DNA of 64,000 nucleotides, taken from the NCBI GenBank assembly GCA_039545355.1, contig BCJJ01000012.1, forward strand, positions 1,071,067-1,135,066. Reading direction: 5' to 3'. Both the position numbers and the translations under genes were made by a program. Position 1 is the first letter of the stretch. The number at the start of each line of letters is the position of its first letter. Below, in pieces: positions 35,117 to 46,070 of the stretch. The notes beneath the pieces were generated by a model that searched no databases, was not told where the DNA came from, and saw nothing but the letters and a program-made list of their open reading frames with translations. The stretch is from Trichosporon coremiiforme. Its lineage: Eukaryota; Basidiomycota; Tremellomycetes; Trichosporonales; Trichosporonaceae.

Positions 35117-37124
35117 ATGTCGAAGACCCTCGCCGCAGCCCTGCTTCTGGCAGCAGGCGTGCAGCATGTTCAGGCGGCGGCGCAGATCTCCCGGCAGCCG
35201 ATCAACATTACGATCCCGGACAGCTCGCCGATGCTCGTCTACTCGCCGCCGGAGGCCAACCCCGCCCTGCCCAACTACAAGTACAACGCGGACCTGTGGA
35301 ACACGACGTTCGTGCGGCGGCCGTGGACCGAGTGGCAGGCTAACACGCTTGGCCGCGGCGAGTCCTCGCACCGCACGACCAAGGCGGGCAACAGCGTTAG
35401 CGTTACCTGGCTTGGGACAGGGGTGTACTTCCACGGAGGGTGTGAGGAGGACTGCAAGGTGACTCTCAGCATCAACGGCGGCCCGGAGAAGGAGTTCACC
35501 CCCGGCCCCGGGTACGAGGGCGGCGGCCCGCTCGCGTTCTACAATGACTATGACGCTGAGAACAACACCCAGAACGCGGCCGTGCTCACGCTCAAGCAGG
35601 GTGCGATGAGCGTGCAGCGCGCGTATCTGACCAGCATCATCCCGACCTATGCGTAAGTTGGCAAGCTGCGGAGCTGAACTGACAGCCAGGTCGGACGTGA
35701 CCGAGACGACGCAGAACTGGCTCAACACGACGACGGGGACGGACCTGAACCTGAACCCCGCTATCGACTCGAAGAAGCCCGACGGCTCGGTGTGGAAGGG
35801 CGTGCACGAGCTCGGCAACGACCTGGACCGGATGATTTACCGGCGCATCGACACGAACATGGCCAACTCGTACGCGCAGTTCCGGGTCCCGGCCAACTCG
35901 ACCCTGGTGTCACTGTGGGGGACTATGAATCTCGACCACGGAAACTTCAGCGTCACCGTGACCCCGCCCCCGCCCGGGTCCAAGACGGAGGGCAAGACAC
36001 TGCTGAACGGGTTCGCGACGTGGTCTATCGTCGACACGCCGCTGTACATGGCGCCCCTGGACCCTAACACGGACTATACGCTGCGCCTCGAGAATCTCGA
36101 GGACGAAAAGTACCTCGACCTCGCGAGCGCGCGGTTCTACACCCTCGACCCCGCCAACGGAGCGTCTCAGGAGCCGGTCACTGAGGAGCCGCAGTCGCAC
36201 GGCCTCAGCGCCGGTGCGATCGCGGGCATCGCCATCGGCTCCGTGCTCGGTGCGATGCTCATTGGCGGCCTGATCGGCTTCCTCATCTGGCGCCGCCGCA
36301 ACAAGCACCACTACAACATGTAAGCTTGCGTCCTCTTGCTTCAGCTGACAAGCAGCCCCGGTCCATATCTCGTTAACGACGACGAGCGGTTCGAGGTCGA
36401 CCCCACGCTGCAGACGACGCAGTACACGATGGCGTCCTCGGGTTCCGGCCGGGGATCCTTTGGCCGCGGTTCTCTCCAGAGTGCGTACCAGCTATCTCCA
36501 TGGTTGGATCGAGCTAACAATTCAGCGAACGACGTCTCGACGCTGGGATACACGCACTTCACGCCTCTGGGCGAGGAGAACCCGACCGACGAGAAGGCAG
36601 GAGTGATCCACCACCCCGCGCCCAGCCGTCCAGCCGCTTTGGCGCCACTGGCAATGGACCTGAAGCGACAGCTTGCCGGCTTCGAGTCCGTCCCCCTCAG
36701 TCCGTCAGGTTCAGGTCGCAACTCCTTCTCGCGCAACGGCAGCGGTCTGTTGGTGCCGCCGCCCGAGAGTGAATTAGCAACCTATGCGAGCGGCAGTACC
36801 GCGTCCAACTCCCACCTCGGCACGAATGCGGGCCCCTCCCATGTCCCGGGACATGCACGGGGGAGCCACGAGCGTCGCAGGCCCCGCGCCCCGCTCGTCG
36901 ACTACGTCAATGCGCAGGACGCGGGACCTGTGCCGACAACTGTGACTCAGGTCGAGATGCCGCCCAGCTATAACCCGGAGTGGGCTGAGAGTGGCAGTCT
37001 GGCTAGTACTGGGACCGGACAGGGGCAGGGGACACCGGCTGCACAAAATGGACAACAGGAGGGAGAGAGGACAGAGCCGGGTCGCATGAACTCGATCGTG
37101 AGGGCGGCTAAGGGCCTCCTTTAG
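35117..37124 (+). CDS. Single-pass membrane glycoprotein with PPxY tail (paralog)
   Basis: Four exons (35117-35652, 35690-36319, 36356-36480, 36526-37124) give 629 residues. It has a signal peptide (MSKTLAAALLLAAGVQHVQA). The ectodomain runs PINITIPDSSPMLVYSPPE...VSVTWLGTGVYFHGGCEEDC, then TLVSLWGTMNLDHGNFSVTVTPP and DYTLRLENL. Several NxS/T sites are present. GLSAGAIAGIAIGSVLG opens the membrane helix, which ends in WRRRNKHHYN. The Ser/Gly-rich tail contains MPPSYNPEW near its end. The first two introns match the phase-2 positions of the 25077-27078 gene. The third (45 nt, CTAAC branch) is a multiple of three, so retention would add 15 residues. Paralogy is clear; molecular function is unknown. 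Confidence 0.82.
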
Positions 37125-38118
37125 ACGAGCAAGTCGCCAAAAGGACCGTGTGGAGTGTAACTGTTATAGAGAGGATAACGCAGGACAATGTGCATTGCTA
37201 TGAATCGTTTTTCCTTCAATTCCTCTTTCTGAGCGAGGTGCGATGAGAGCGGCGTGATGGGAGCGGCGTGAAGGGAGAAGGGTCCGAATCTGATGGAGGT
37301 CGAGGGGCTCGAAGATGCAAGCCAAGCGGGAGGTGGCCGTGGGGAAGGTTGAAACTAGCGCAGCCTCCGTCCAATTGCTTGCCCGGACTCCGCACACTGC
37401 CTTGGCAGCTGTCCTTGTGTGCGCGTATGTATGCAGACAACCCAGGAAGTCACACGTCGTACCATGTACGCTCGCGCTCATGTGTGCTTGGAGGCCGCGG
37501 GGCCGATTGCTGTGTGGATGGGAACATGGAAGATTGCGGGGGACTGGTTCTTATGCTGTGCCCTTGATGGGTACAACAGTGCTTGCTTGCGACCCGCGCA
37601 GAGCGGTAAGCAGTACATACGTTCCCCATAAGGCATCGAGCACAGAGAGCGCAAGACACCAACGTGGCGCGGCTGAGGAAGGCACAAGCGATCATTGACG
37701 ACGAAGGAGGACGAGACACCTCGATTGCTTGGCTGAGGCCATGCGGACTGGAATCGCTCCGTGCCCCGCAAGCACGCCGCTTGGATCAGAATATGCTCCT
37801 TCCTACGCTGCCTTCCCCACTGCATCTCGTAGTTGATAGTGTAGCCACTACGCGCTGCGGACGGTATGACATCTCATTCGTGGCGCGGCCACCTGTTGTG
37901 AGTTTCTTCGAATTATCCGTGACGTCTTCCGATCAGAAACAGCCATCTGTCATCAGTCAACCAGCACTCGGACCGGCGGCGAAAGTAGCCCATAGCCTAC
38001 GAGCGACGTCTAGGCCATGACAGTCGCTCGGGGGTGCGGCTGGTGACCCATGGAGTGCCTTTTCTTCCCGTCATCCTTGTCATTTTATGCATTTTCCCAT
38101 CTACACCGTTTCGGTCGT
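37125..38118. other. Intergenic, convergent
   Basis: 3' flanks of the membrane glycoprotein gene and ATP17. No additional gene or RNA seen. Confidence 0.45.
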
Positions 38119-38762
38119 CTAGTGGGCGTGGTGCTTGTGGTGCTTGAGGTGCATCTGGTAGTCGATGGTGTAGCCGATGAGGAAGAGCTACGCAAGTTAG
38201 CGACGGCATACACGACGAAGTAAGAAGAGAGAATGTAAGACTTACGCCGAGGATGGTAGCGAGGATGGGCTTGCTGCGGGGTTGTTAGCAAGGTATCGCG
38301 ATCGGGTTTGTTGTTTTCGCGCATCTGACACCTCTATGCAGCTCGCGCACGCCCGCTCTACACTCCGATGCTCATTCCGAGCCCATTCCGAGCGGGTTGT
38401 GGCTGTCGACGGCGGTTGGAGATCGAAAGTAGCCGAGCGCGCGCCGAGGTGACACAATCCGTCCGCGATCCAACAAACACCGGTTCACACGTACCCAGAG
38501 GCGTTAGGGCCCTCGAAGTAGCGGCCGCGGATACCACCAGAGGGCTTTCCGGGGCCCTTGGGGAGCTTGGAGTAGAACTTGACGACCTCCTCGGTGCGGG
38601 CAGAGGTGTTGCCGGACGACTGCAAAGTTAGCGAACGATCTTCATTTTCGGGCGTTGGTCCGGTGTCGTCCACGACGCGATACGCACGACAGCCGAAGGG
38701 GTGGCGATCTTGGGGGGGATGAGGCCCTTGAGAGCGTTGCGGCGAACGGCGGAGGCGAACAT
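38119..38762 (-). CDS. ATP17: Mitochondrial F1Fo ATP synthase subunit f
   Basis: Four exons (38762-38688, 38619-38495, 38273-38246, 38187-38119) give 98 residues, the normal size for the family. It has an N-terminal presequence (MFASAVRRNALKGLIPPKIA). The conserved block is EEVVKFYSKLPKGPGKPSGGIRGRYFEG, then the inner-membrane helix ASGKPILATILGLFLIGYTIDY and a His/Lys-rich tail (HLKHHKHHAH). Subunit f sits in the Fo membrane sector and supports dimerisation of the enzyme. It is divergently arranged with the GTP/GDP carrier gene. Exon 3 is only 28 nt. Confidence 0.93.
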
Positions 38763-39334
38763 TTTGGGAGAGGGGTGAGGGGGTGAGGGAGATGAGAGAG
38801 GTGACCTCAACGACTAGACTGGCAGCAAGCAGGGAGGGCAGCGACGCAGCGACGCAGCGACCCGCTCCGCGCAGAGGCAGGTCCTCCAGCCCAGCCAGCC
38901 AGCCAGCGCGAGCGGAGCGGGTGATCTTGTCACCCGATAACGCCGTCCAGTGTGGCATGGGTCAAGGTTCGTGAGACCAGACCCACGTGGAAGATTGGTC
39001 ACGTGATGGTATCGGAAAATGTAGGGGGTATTTGGAACGCGCAAATAGGTTGAAGGGGATTGATTGCGCGAGCGAGTCGCAACAAAGGGATCTGAAAGGA
39101 GCAGCGACGGGTATGAGAGCGAGTGACAGTACGGCGCCAGGAACCAAAGGCGTCGGGTGCAATGAGCGGCCGACTTTTCTGTGCTATCTCAAAAATCCTG
39201 GCCAAACGTCCGCATCCAGATCGTGACTCTTTCTCTTCAGCGACACAGGAAGTCCCGATAAGCCAAGGCATCAACGCCCTCTCCTTCGACCTCGTCTTTG
39301 TCTCCCACCAACACCTTATTGTTGCCCATCAAAA
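38763..39334. other. Shared promoter region of ATP17 and GGC1
   Basis: A 572-bp intergenic region between two divergent mitochondrial genes, with two CACGTG boxes near its centre. It also has short CAGC and GCGAC repeats (about 38850-38915) close to ATP17. Confidence 0.55.
38984..39005. promoter_or_regulatory. Paired CACGTG elements in the ATP17-GGC1 promoter
   Basis: CACGTG at 38984-38989 and 39000-39005, the second inside TCACGTGATGG. Starts are 16 bp apart, roughly one and a half helical turns. Two sites in a divergent promoter of respiratory genes suggest co-regulation by a bHLH factor of the Cbf1/USF type (inference). Confidence 0.55.
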
Positions 39335-40926
39335 ATGTCTCCCCCCGGCGACTTCAAGCGCGAGAGCGGCACCGCCCGTATCCTGGGTTCCGGAACCTCG
39401 GGTAAGTGATCGTGAGACGGACTGATCGAGCTAGATTCGCACAAGCAACAGCCTCCCATCGCGAACAGCTACGGGGACAGCGTTCAGCAGGCGTTGCTCG
39501 TCAGATTCTGCTGATCCAGTCGACGTTCCCAGGCGCATGCAGCTCGTACTGATGTTCCAGGTATCGCCGAGCTTATCGTCTTCCACCCCGTCGACACTGT
39601 CGCTAAGCGTCTGATGTCCAACCGCGGCCAGGTCTCTGCCAGCACCATCAACCAGATCATCTTCAAGAATGCCGCCAACGCCCCCGTCGTCACCAAGTTC
39701 ATGTCCCTCTTCCCCGGTCTTGGTTACGCTGCCGGTTACAAGGTTGCCCAGCGTGTCTACAAGTTCGGTGGCCAGCCGTACTTCCGCGACCTGATCGACA
39801 AGGGAGCTGGTGACTGGTTCCGTGACACCTTCGGCAAGAAGACCGGCAGCATGCTCATGCAGGCTTCCGCTGGTTCGTGAGTATTCTTGTGGGCTGAGAA
39901 CCGCTGCCAGCCTGCGTTCCGCACAACGCGTGTGTGATCGGTTCCTGAAGGAGGTTTGGGGCGGCGTGGGTAACAGGTAACGGGGGCTAACAAACCAGGC
40001 TTACCGGTATCGGTGAGGTCGTCCTCCTTCCCCTCGACGTCCTCAAGATCAAGATGCAGACCAACCCCGAGGCCATCAAGGGCCGTGGTCTCGTCAAGCT
40101 GATCACCGAGGAGGGTCTTGGATCCCTCTACCGTGGATGGGGCTGGACCATGGCCCGTAACGCTCCCGGATCGTTCGCTGTGAGTTAGGTTTAGACAAGA
40201 TTGTGGCGCACACGCAAGCAGCCGGCTGACTTTCCCAGCTCTTCGGTGGATCTGCTGCCACCAAGGAGTGGCTCTTCCACCTGAACGACTACTCCCAGGC
40301 TACCTGGACCCAGAGTGAGTACCCTGCGGTGCCTGTGGATCACACAGGACGAGCCGGACATGCGCTGATCGTCTACCCCAGACTTCGTTGCGTCTATCGC
40401 TGGTGCCGTCTCGTCGATCACTGTCGCCGCGCCCCTCGACGTTGTCAAGACCCGTATCCAGAACGCCAACTTCGGCCAGAACGTCTCTGGCTTCACCGTC
40501 ATCAAGGACATGGTCCGCTCGGAGGGACCAGGTGCCTTCTTCAAGGGTCTTACCCCCAAGGTGAGTTTTGCAACACAGACATTCATGTCGGATTGAGCCC
40601 TTGGTCTTCGGCTGCCCATAGCACACATTTTTGGAAGATCAAAATGTTGCACCGCAGTGGCTGAGGGAAAAGCTGGAGACCCCGGGCCGTCTCCAGAGTT
40701 ACCCCGCGGACCTATTGTTGAGCGGCGTGTGGACGCGTTAAATGCGCGTACAGATGCGGACGATGGGGTCTCCCTGTCATCATGAATGTCCCTTCGGCTA
40801 AAGCAAGCCAATCGCGGTTTCTTCGGTGCTGACTTGTTCCCCCAGATCCTGGTCGTCGGCCCCAAGCTCGTGTTCTCTTACACGCTCGCCCAGTCGCTGA
40901 TCCCCTTCTTCGGCAAGTACGTCTAA
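39335..40926 (+). CDS. GGC1: Mitochondrial GTP/GDP carrier
   Basis: Six exons (39335-39401, 39561-39876, 39999-40179, 40239-40314, 40382-40560, 40846-40926) give 299 residues. Mitochondrial-carrier signatures appear in three repeats: FHPVDTVAKRLMSN, LLPLDVLKIKMQTN and AAPLDVVKTRIQNA. Each is followed by a glycine-containing even-numbered helix. The N-terminal GSGTSGIAELIVFHPVDTVAKR and the short C-terminus (SLIPFFGKYV) are characteristic of the Ggc1/Yhm1 group rather than ADP/ATP carriers. It exchanges GTP for GDP across the inner membrane and supports mitochondrial iron and genome maintenance in yeast. The last intron (285 nt) is long for this region. Confidence 0.92.
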
Positions 40927-41663
40927 GTGTAGCAAAGTACCAGCTGCTCGAGGAGAATGAGGACCATGTTAAAAACCGGACGGAGGACGCCCTCGCTGGT
41001 GCGGGTGGCTTATATCCCCTCTGGTCTGTACTATATATAGACACCGCTCGCTCTTATGCATCACAGCCTAGCCCCCCAACGTGTGTACAGCATGTGCAGT
41101 CGGATCTTTCAAAATTGTGTTTAGATAACGGGCAAGCCGTGATCGATCTGACAAGTTAGGCGTCTTAAGCGGTATGGTGGCTTGGCGGAGCATGATGCAT
41201 GGATCCCGTGGACGGCGCAGCTGGCAGGAGTAGGCGAGCAGAGGTGCACTGAAGGCTTGGACGAATGAAATGCTCCGGCCGGTTTCGGTTTTACAGCGCC
41301 CACTTAGGCGAGCCGGGGCAAGTACCCGGTTCCGGGGCAGGACGCGAGGGTCACCACGGCGTATGTACCGGAGCGTGTGGAGGGTCAAGTGGTCATGGAG
41401 CTGGAGCCGACTTTCTCAGCACTCGAGCAAATGGGATGCAGTGCCGACGATTACCAGACGCATCTCACACCGAGACGTAAAGGTCGAGACTACTTAAAGG
41501 TCAGAGCGTACTCATCGTCTCACCTCCCGTGTTCGTCGTCCCATCCCGACCCAACCCAACAACCAACAGGCAGCGCCGCACCCGCTACCAATCGCATTGT
41601 CCCTGACTACCCCCATCGAAATCGTACGAGGCGCCTATCCACCCCCATCCACGACCTTTCCAG
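40927..41663. other. Intergenic, thiolase promoter
   Basis: 3' flank of GGC1 and 5' flank of the thiolase; C/T- and CA-rich leader after 41.5 kb. No gene seen. Confidence 0.45.
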
Positions 41664-43068
41664 ATGTTTGCCAACCGTCTTGCTTCTTCCACCCGTACCC
41701 TTCCCAAACTCGCCAGGAGCATGGTGAGTTACACGCTACGGGCAATGAGCAGGACGGTTTCAGTGATGGCGACGACGACAACGACGCCGCCGAGCTCGCC
41801 TGCTTCTGCCCACTGAAATTCCAAGCCTGCTCACTACCGCTCGCACCGGCTTGTGACACGTCGAATTCCATGCTGACTCACCACCACAGTCGACCGCCAA
41901 CCCCGGTAACCCCGTCTACATTGTCGGCGCCAAGCGCACCCCCATCGGCTCCAAGGATGGTGCTCTGAAGCCCCTCACCGCCCCTGAGCTCGGTGCCGCC
42001 GCCGTCAAGGCCGCCCTCGCCGAGTCCAAGGTCCCCGCCGACAAGGTCGAGGAGATCTACATGGGCCACGTCGTCCAGGCCGGCACTGGCCAGTCCCCCG
42101 CCCGCCAGGTCGGTATCGCCGCCGGCCTCCCCGAGGCCTGTGACGCCACGACCATCAACAAGGTCTGCGCCTCTGGTCTCAAGACGATCACGATGGCGTC
42201 GCAGGCGATCCAGCTCGGCCAGCGCAACGTCATGGTCGCCGGTGGAATGGAGTCGATGTCGAACGCCCCCTTCCTCCTCCCCCGCCAGCTGCCCGGTTTC
42301 GGCCACTTTGAGGGCAAGGATTCGCTCGTCACCGACGGCCTCTTCGACGTCTACAACAAGTTCCCCATGGGCAACTGCGCCGAGCACACGGCCAAGGAGC
42401 TCGGCATCACCCGTGAGATGCAGGACGACCACTGCCTGAGCTCGTACGAGCGCGCGCAGGACGCCTGGGAGAAGGGCCTGTTCAAGGACGAGATCTGCCC
42501 CGTCACGATCAAGACGCGCAAGGGCGAGGTCACGGTCGACAAGGACGAGGACTTCAACAAGCTGCTCAAGGACAAGTTCCGCGGCATCCGCCCCGTGTTC
42601 CAGAAGGACGGCACCGTGACGCCCGCCAACTCGTCGACGATCAACGACGGTGCCGCCGCCGTCATCCTCGCCTCGGGCGAGACGGTCGAGAAGGACGGCC
42701 TCAAGCCCCTCGCCAAGATCCTCGGCTACGCCGACGCCGCCGCCGCCCCCATCGACTTCCCCACCGCCCCCACCCTCGCCGTCCCCATTGCGCTCAAGAA
42801 CGCCGGTGTGTCCAAGGACGACATTGCCCTCTGGGAGTTCAACGAGGCCTTCTCCGTCGTCGCTGTCGCCGCCGAGAAGGTCCTCGACCTCGACCGCTCC
42901 AAGGTCAACACCCGCGGCGGCGCCGTCGCCCTCGGCCACCCCATCGGATGCTCTGGCACCCGTATCGTCGTCACCCTCATCCACGCCCTCAAGCCCGGAG
43001 AGAAGGGTGTCGCCGCCATCTGCAACGGTGGTGGTGCCGCCACCGCCATGGTTATTGAGCGTCTCTAA
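41664..43068 (+). CDS. ERG10: Acetyl-CoA C-acetyltransferase (thiolase), mitochondrial form
   Basis: Two exons (41664-41723, 41890-43068) give 412 residues. Exon 1 encodes exactly a 20-residue amphipathic presequence (MFANRLASSTRTLPKLARSM), suggesting mitochondrial import. The enzyme begins in exon 2 (NPGNPVYIVGAKRTPIGS). The acylated nucleophile is Cys113 in INKVCASGLK. Further signatures are NEAFSVV, GGAVALGHPIGCSG and the C-terminal catalytic ICNGGGAA. It joins two acetyl-CoA to acetoacetyl-CoA or the reverse, feeding the mevalonate pathway, ketone or isoleucine metabolism. Yeast Erg10 is cytosolic; with this leader an ACAT1-like role is likely. A start inside exon 2 would give the cytosolic form, but no good ATG is visible there. 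Codon use is strongly C-biased, as in highly expressed genes. Confidence 0.95.
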
Positions 43069-43649
43069 GCGAACATCGAGCGCAGCGGGATTTGAGCGAG
43101 CGTGGTGGCAGTGAGCGTAGGGTTCAGTAGTAGTCTAGACATAGGTGTCACTAAAATGTAACAACTGCATATACCAGAAACCCCCACGAGCGAAGCGAGT
43201 GCGACCGACTTCACTAACTCCACACTAACAATCACTAATAAGCAGCGAGATAACGAGACACAGATTCATTTCCCATCAGCTACGGAGGTTTTCGATGGTC
43301 GTTTTCTCTTCTGATCAGCACGTCGTCTCAGACGGCCCACTTGTTCCCTTTCCTTCCTTGCTTTGGGTGTTTTCGCTTTCTCCTTCAGAGTCTTCAGAGT
43401 CGGGAGTCGGGAGTCGTGTCTTACTTCGGATCAAGCGAAGACTCAACCGGCATCGAGCCGGGTGGCGTTCGCCCTTATCGCTGTCGACGGGTAAACCAAT
43501 GCCACCCCACATCGCTCATCTCGCCCCAGTTGCCCGCCCAGCCCGCTCAGCCGAACAAGTCGACCGAACGAGCATGTGCATGACCGAGCCGAGAGTATCG
43601 AGGAAAGGGTATGCAGTGCGGGGATGCGGGGAAGGCTGGGGGGGGGTGG
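43069..43649. other. Intergenic, convergent
   Basis: 3' flanks of thiolase and of the lectin-like gene. Nothing else seen. Confidence 0.45.
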
Positions 43650-44692
43650 TTACCACCAAACGCGATAGTCGAAATCGAAACACGCCGCGTTACGTCGCCA
43701 CACAGTGCGCAGGCGGGGACACACGGGCCATCCCCAGCCAGAGGGCTTCTCCTCGCCACCGCCGCCGGGGACCGCAGAGTTGTCCCCGTTCACGCCGAGA
43801 TCTTCGCCGGCCTCGGGCTCGGAGCCTGCGTCGGCTGCGTCGGTCTCGGCCCGCTCGGCCAACTCGCGCTCGGACAACTCTTCAATCTCGAGAGAACGCG
43901 ACTCGGGGTTGTCACGACGCCACCAGTACGACTTTGTGCCGAGGCAGATCCACTCGGCTTCCTGTCAGCGTTTCAAGGTCTTCGTGGCAGTCGGGAGGGA
44001 TGGTCAGGAGAAGGGCCGCCCCTAGCGGCGTGGCGGGGTACTTACAGCACAGCACACCCTTCCAGGCATTGTAGGACCAGGCAATCGACTTGATGCGCGG
44101 GTCGTTGGAGGGCGCGCAGCCGGCGACGATGACGCGGTTCTCGCGCGAGACTTTGGTCAACATTTCTCTCTAGTTCCGGACAAGTCGTCAAACCAGGGCA
44201 ACTTACTGGCCAAGCAGCGGTCCTTCACGCCCACGAGCTGGATGCGATCGCCGTACCATGTCCACCTAGAGGCGCGGTTGCATGCGGCCCTGGAATCAGC
44301 CTATCCCCCCGTTCCCCAACTGGGGAGCATTGAACGTATGAATGTTCGCCCTCGCTTCGCTCGAGCTCGTAGTAAACTTACAGCTCAACCTCGTCGCAGA
44401 CATTCGTGCCCTTCGCATTGACGCAGCAGTTCTGGCCCCTCAGATGAATGCGGAAGCTGCGAGGGGGACGGGGCGGGCGGGGCGAGACCGAGGGCGTGGG
44501 CGAGACGCTGCTCGAGGGAGGAGGGCGGGAGGAAGAAGGGGGAGGAGAGGAGGAGGGAGGAGGAGGCGAAGAGGAGGGAGGAGGACGAGAGGAGGAGGGC
44601 GTAGGCGAGGGAGACATGGAGGAGGGTTTGGGGGGATGGTGCCACCCGCCTAGGGCGAGTGGGGCGAGGATGAGAAGAGAGAAGAACTTCAT
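43650..44692 (-). CDS. Secreted ricin-B-like protein with Pro/Ser-rich stalk (third copy)
   Basis: Four exons (44692-44382, 44265-44207, 44165-44046, 43957-43650) give 265 residues. Signal peptide MKFFSLLILAPLALGGW is followed by an unusual Pro/Ser repeat (PPPSSSPPP units). Ricin-like pieces follow: GQNCCVNAKGTNVC, ELWTWYGDRIQLVGVKDRCLA, NRVIVAGCAPSND and SEWICLGTKSYWW. The C-terminal half is acidic then ends in FDFDYRVWW. Exon 1, 2 and 3 junctions are good. The acceptor of the last intron was chosen to avoid an in-frame stop and gives LCSEWICLG; a different donor, eight bases earlier, is also possible. Probably extracellular, with the Pro/Ser stalk O-glycosylated. Confidence 0.65.
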
Positions 44693-46070
44693 GATGCTAT
44701 GTGGGAGTTGGTAAGCTGGAGGTGGGCGTCGGAGCTGGTCGCTGGAGTTGAGGAGGTCGAGATGAGGGCGTTTATATACCTTTCATGGAGTCGACTGGGT
44801 CATCATGAAGCCTCCATATGCTCGAGTTTCTTGAGCGAGAACGCTGCGTCTAGGTGTCGTCCTCAAGCCTTTGGGCCGCCAGCTCGTGTGTCGTCAACGA
44901 CTCGACCTCGAGCACCCCATGCCATCAGGCATTTCTGCCTCGCGACGTGGTTCAAACCCCGGACATCAGTACGAGATCCACGGGACGATAGAGAGTTCGT
45001 GTCCTCTGTGTCTTCGGTCGGTTAATGTCACTCATGAGAACCTGGTGATGTGGGAGCTCTGACCCAGGCGACCAGCATGGCCTCAAGCGCGCTCAAGATC
45101 ATTACGGCGACCTCCCCGGCAAGTGACTACCAGGCCGTGGCCGTTCCAGGTCAGTCGCCGCGAGGACACCTTGCAGAGCCAGCGAACGCAAGGAGGTCCT
45201 CGCCAGTCAGTAAGTGTCCGCCTGCATCCCCTGGCGTGGAGGCTAAGTGGACTGGTGCCCAACCCGTCTCGGTACGTCGCCAAGCCCGACACCACCGGCT
45301 CCGGCTTGGCAGGCCACGACGCCGAGCGGGACGTCTGGCAATGTCCAGACCAGCCCGGCCTGGCTTGGTCCGAACAGCACCTGTCCCGGGAATGCTCTCC
45401 CAAGCGTCTAAAGCTTGTGTCACTTGCTGGAGTGATCCGCGATCGATTTGTGCGCTATTGGGATGAGCACACCGTGGCCGAGACAGGCTGTCGGCTCTTG
45501 CTTCGGCTCTCCAGCTGCAACGGGAGTGACGGTACCGACAGTCAGTGGACTCTTGGATGTCGGCCATGGACTCGTGACACGGATGTGGTGATGGAGCGAG
45601 TTCGGGTTCTGGATCAGTGGGGTCATGTCGGTCCGTGTACGTGAGATAACGGCCAGGTACGGCGGTCTTCGTGGGGCTCCTGGCTTCGAGGCTCTGGCAT
45701 TCCTCGCTTCGCATACCGTTCGGGACGGCTATGGCGTGGTGCAGAGGTTCCCATAGATGCAAGCTCTTCGGCTGTCATTTGTGGGGCTTCCCGGCGCCAT
45801 CGATCTGGTGCAACTCAGGGGAACTCACCGCCACACGAGCTCTGGCTTGCTCGGACGGAACAACGTTAGCTTCACATCTGGTGGCCGTGTCCTGAGAACG
45901 TCACACCAGACACCCGATCATGAAACCAGACGCCGGCGGAGAGACGACTCCTCATCACAGTGCACAGTCGGCGACGATCACACACGAGATGTGCATACAC
46001 TGTGCCCAACGCCACAGCGCCATCGATCGAACTTCGATAAGATTACACTTCTGCGTATCCGTCTTCGCCC
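44693..46070. other. Intergenic between two lectin-like genes
   Basis: Holds the TATA block and unsupported ORFs on both strands (for example 45123-45644). No domain or splice pattern that supports a gene. Confidence 0.4.
44772..44788 (-). promoter_or_regulatory. TATA-containing promoter block shared with the 48614-49269 gene
   Basis: The plus-strand 17-mer TTATATACCTTTCATGG lies about 80 bp upstream of the ATG at 44692. It recurs exactly at 49379-49395 upstream of another lectin-like gene. It includes TATATAA read on the minus strand. Confidence 0.6.

Noticed and set aside
38850..38915. GCGACGCA and CAGC short repeats as a possible CRISPR or satellite
   Set aside because: Only a few units, no spacers; simple slippage in a promoter of a eukaryotic gene.
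41878..42984. 368-codon minus-strand ORF across the thiolase
   Set aside because: Mirror of a strongly C-biased gene; Asp/Val/Gly-rich composition is the usual shadow.
44378..44692. Plus-strand Glu/Gly/Arg-rich ORFs opposite the Pro/Ser stalk
   Set aside because: Produced by the GGAGGAGGA complement of the proline codons.
44945..44985. GGTTCAAACCCC resembling a tRNA T-loop
   Set aside because: No matching acceptor, D or anticodon arms on either side.
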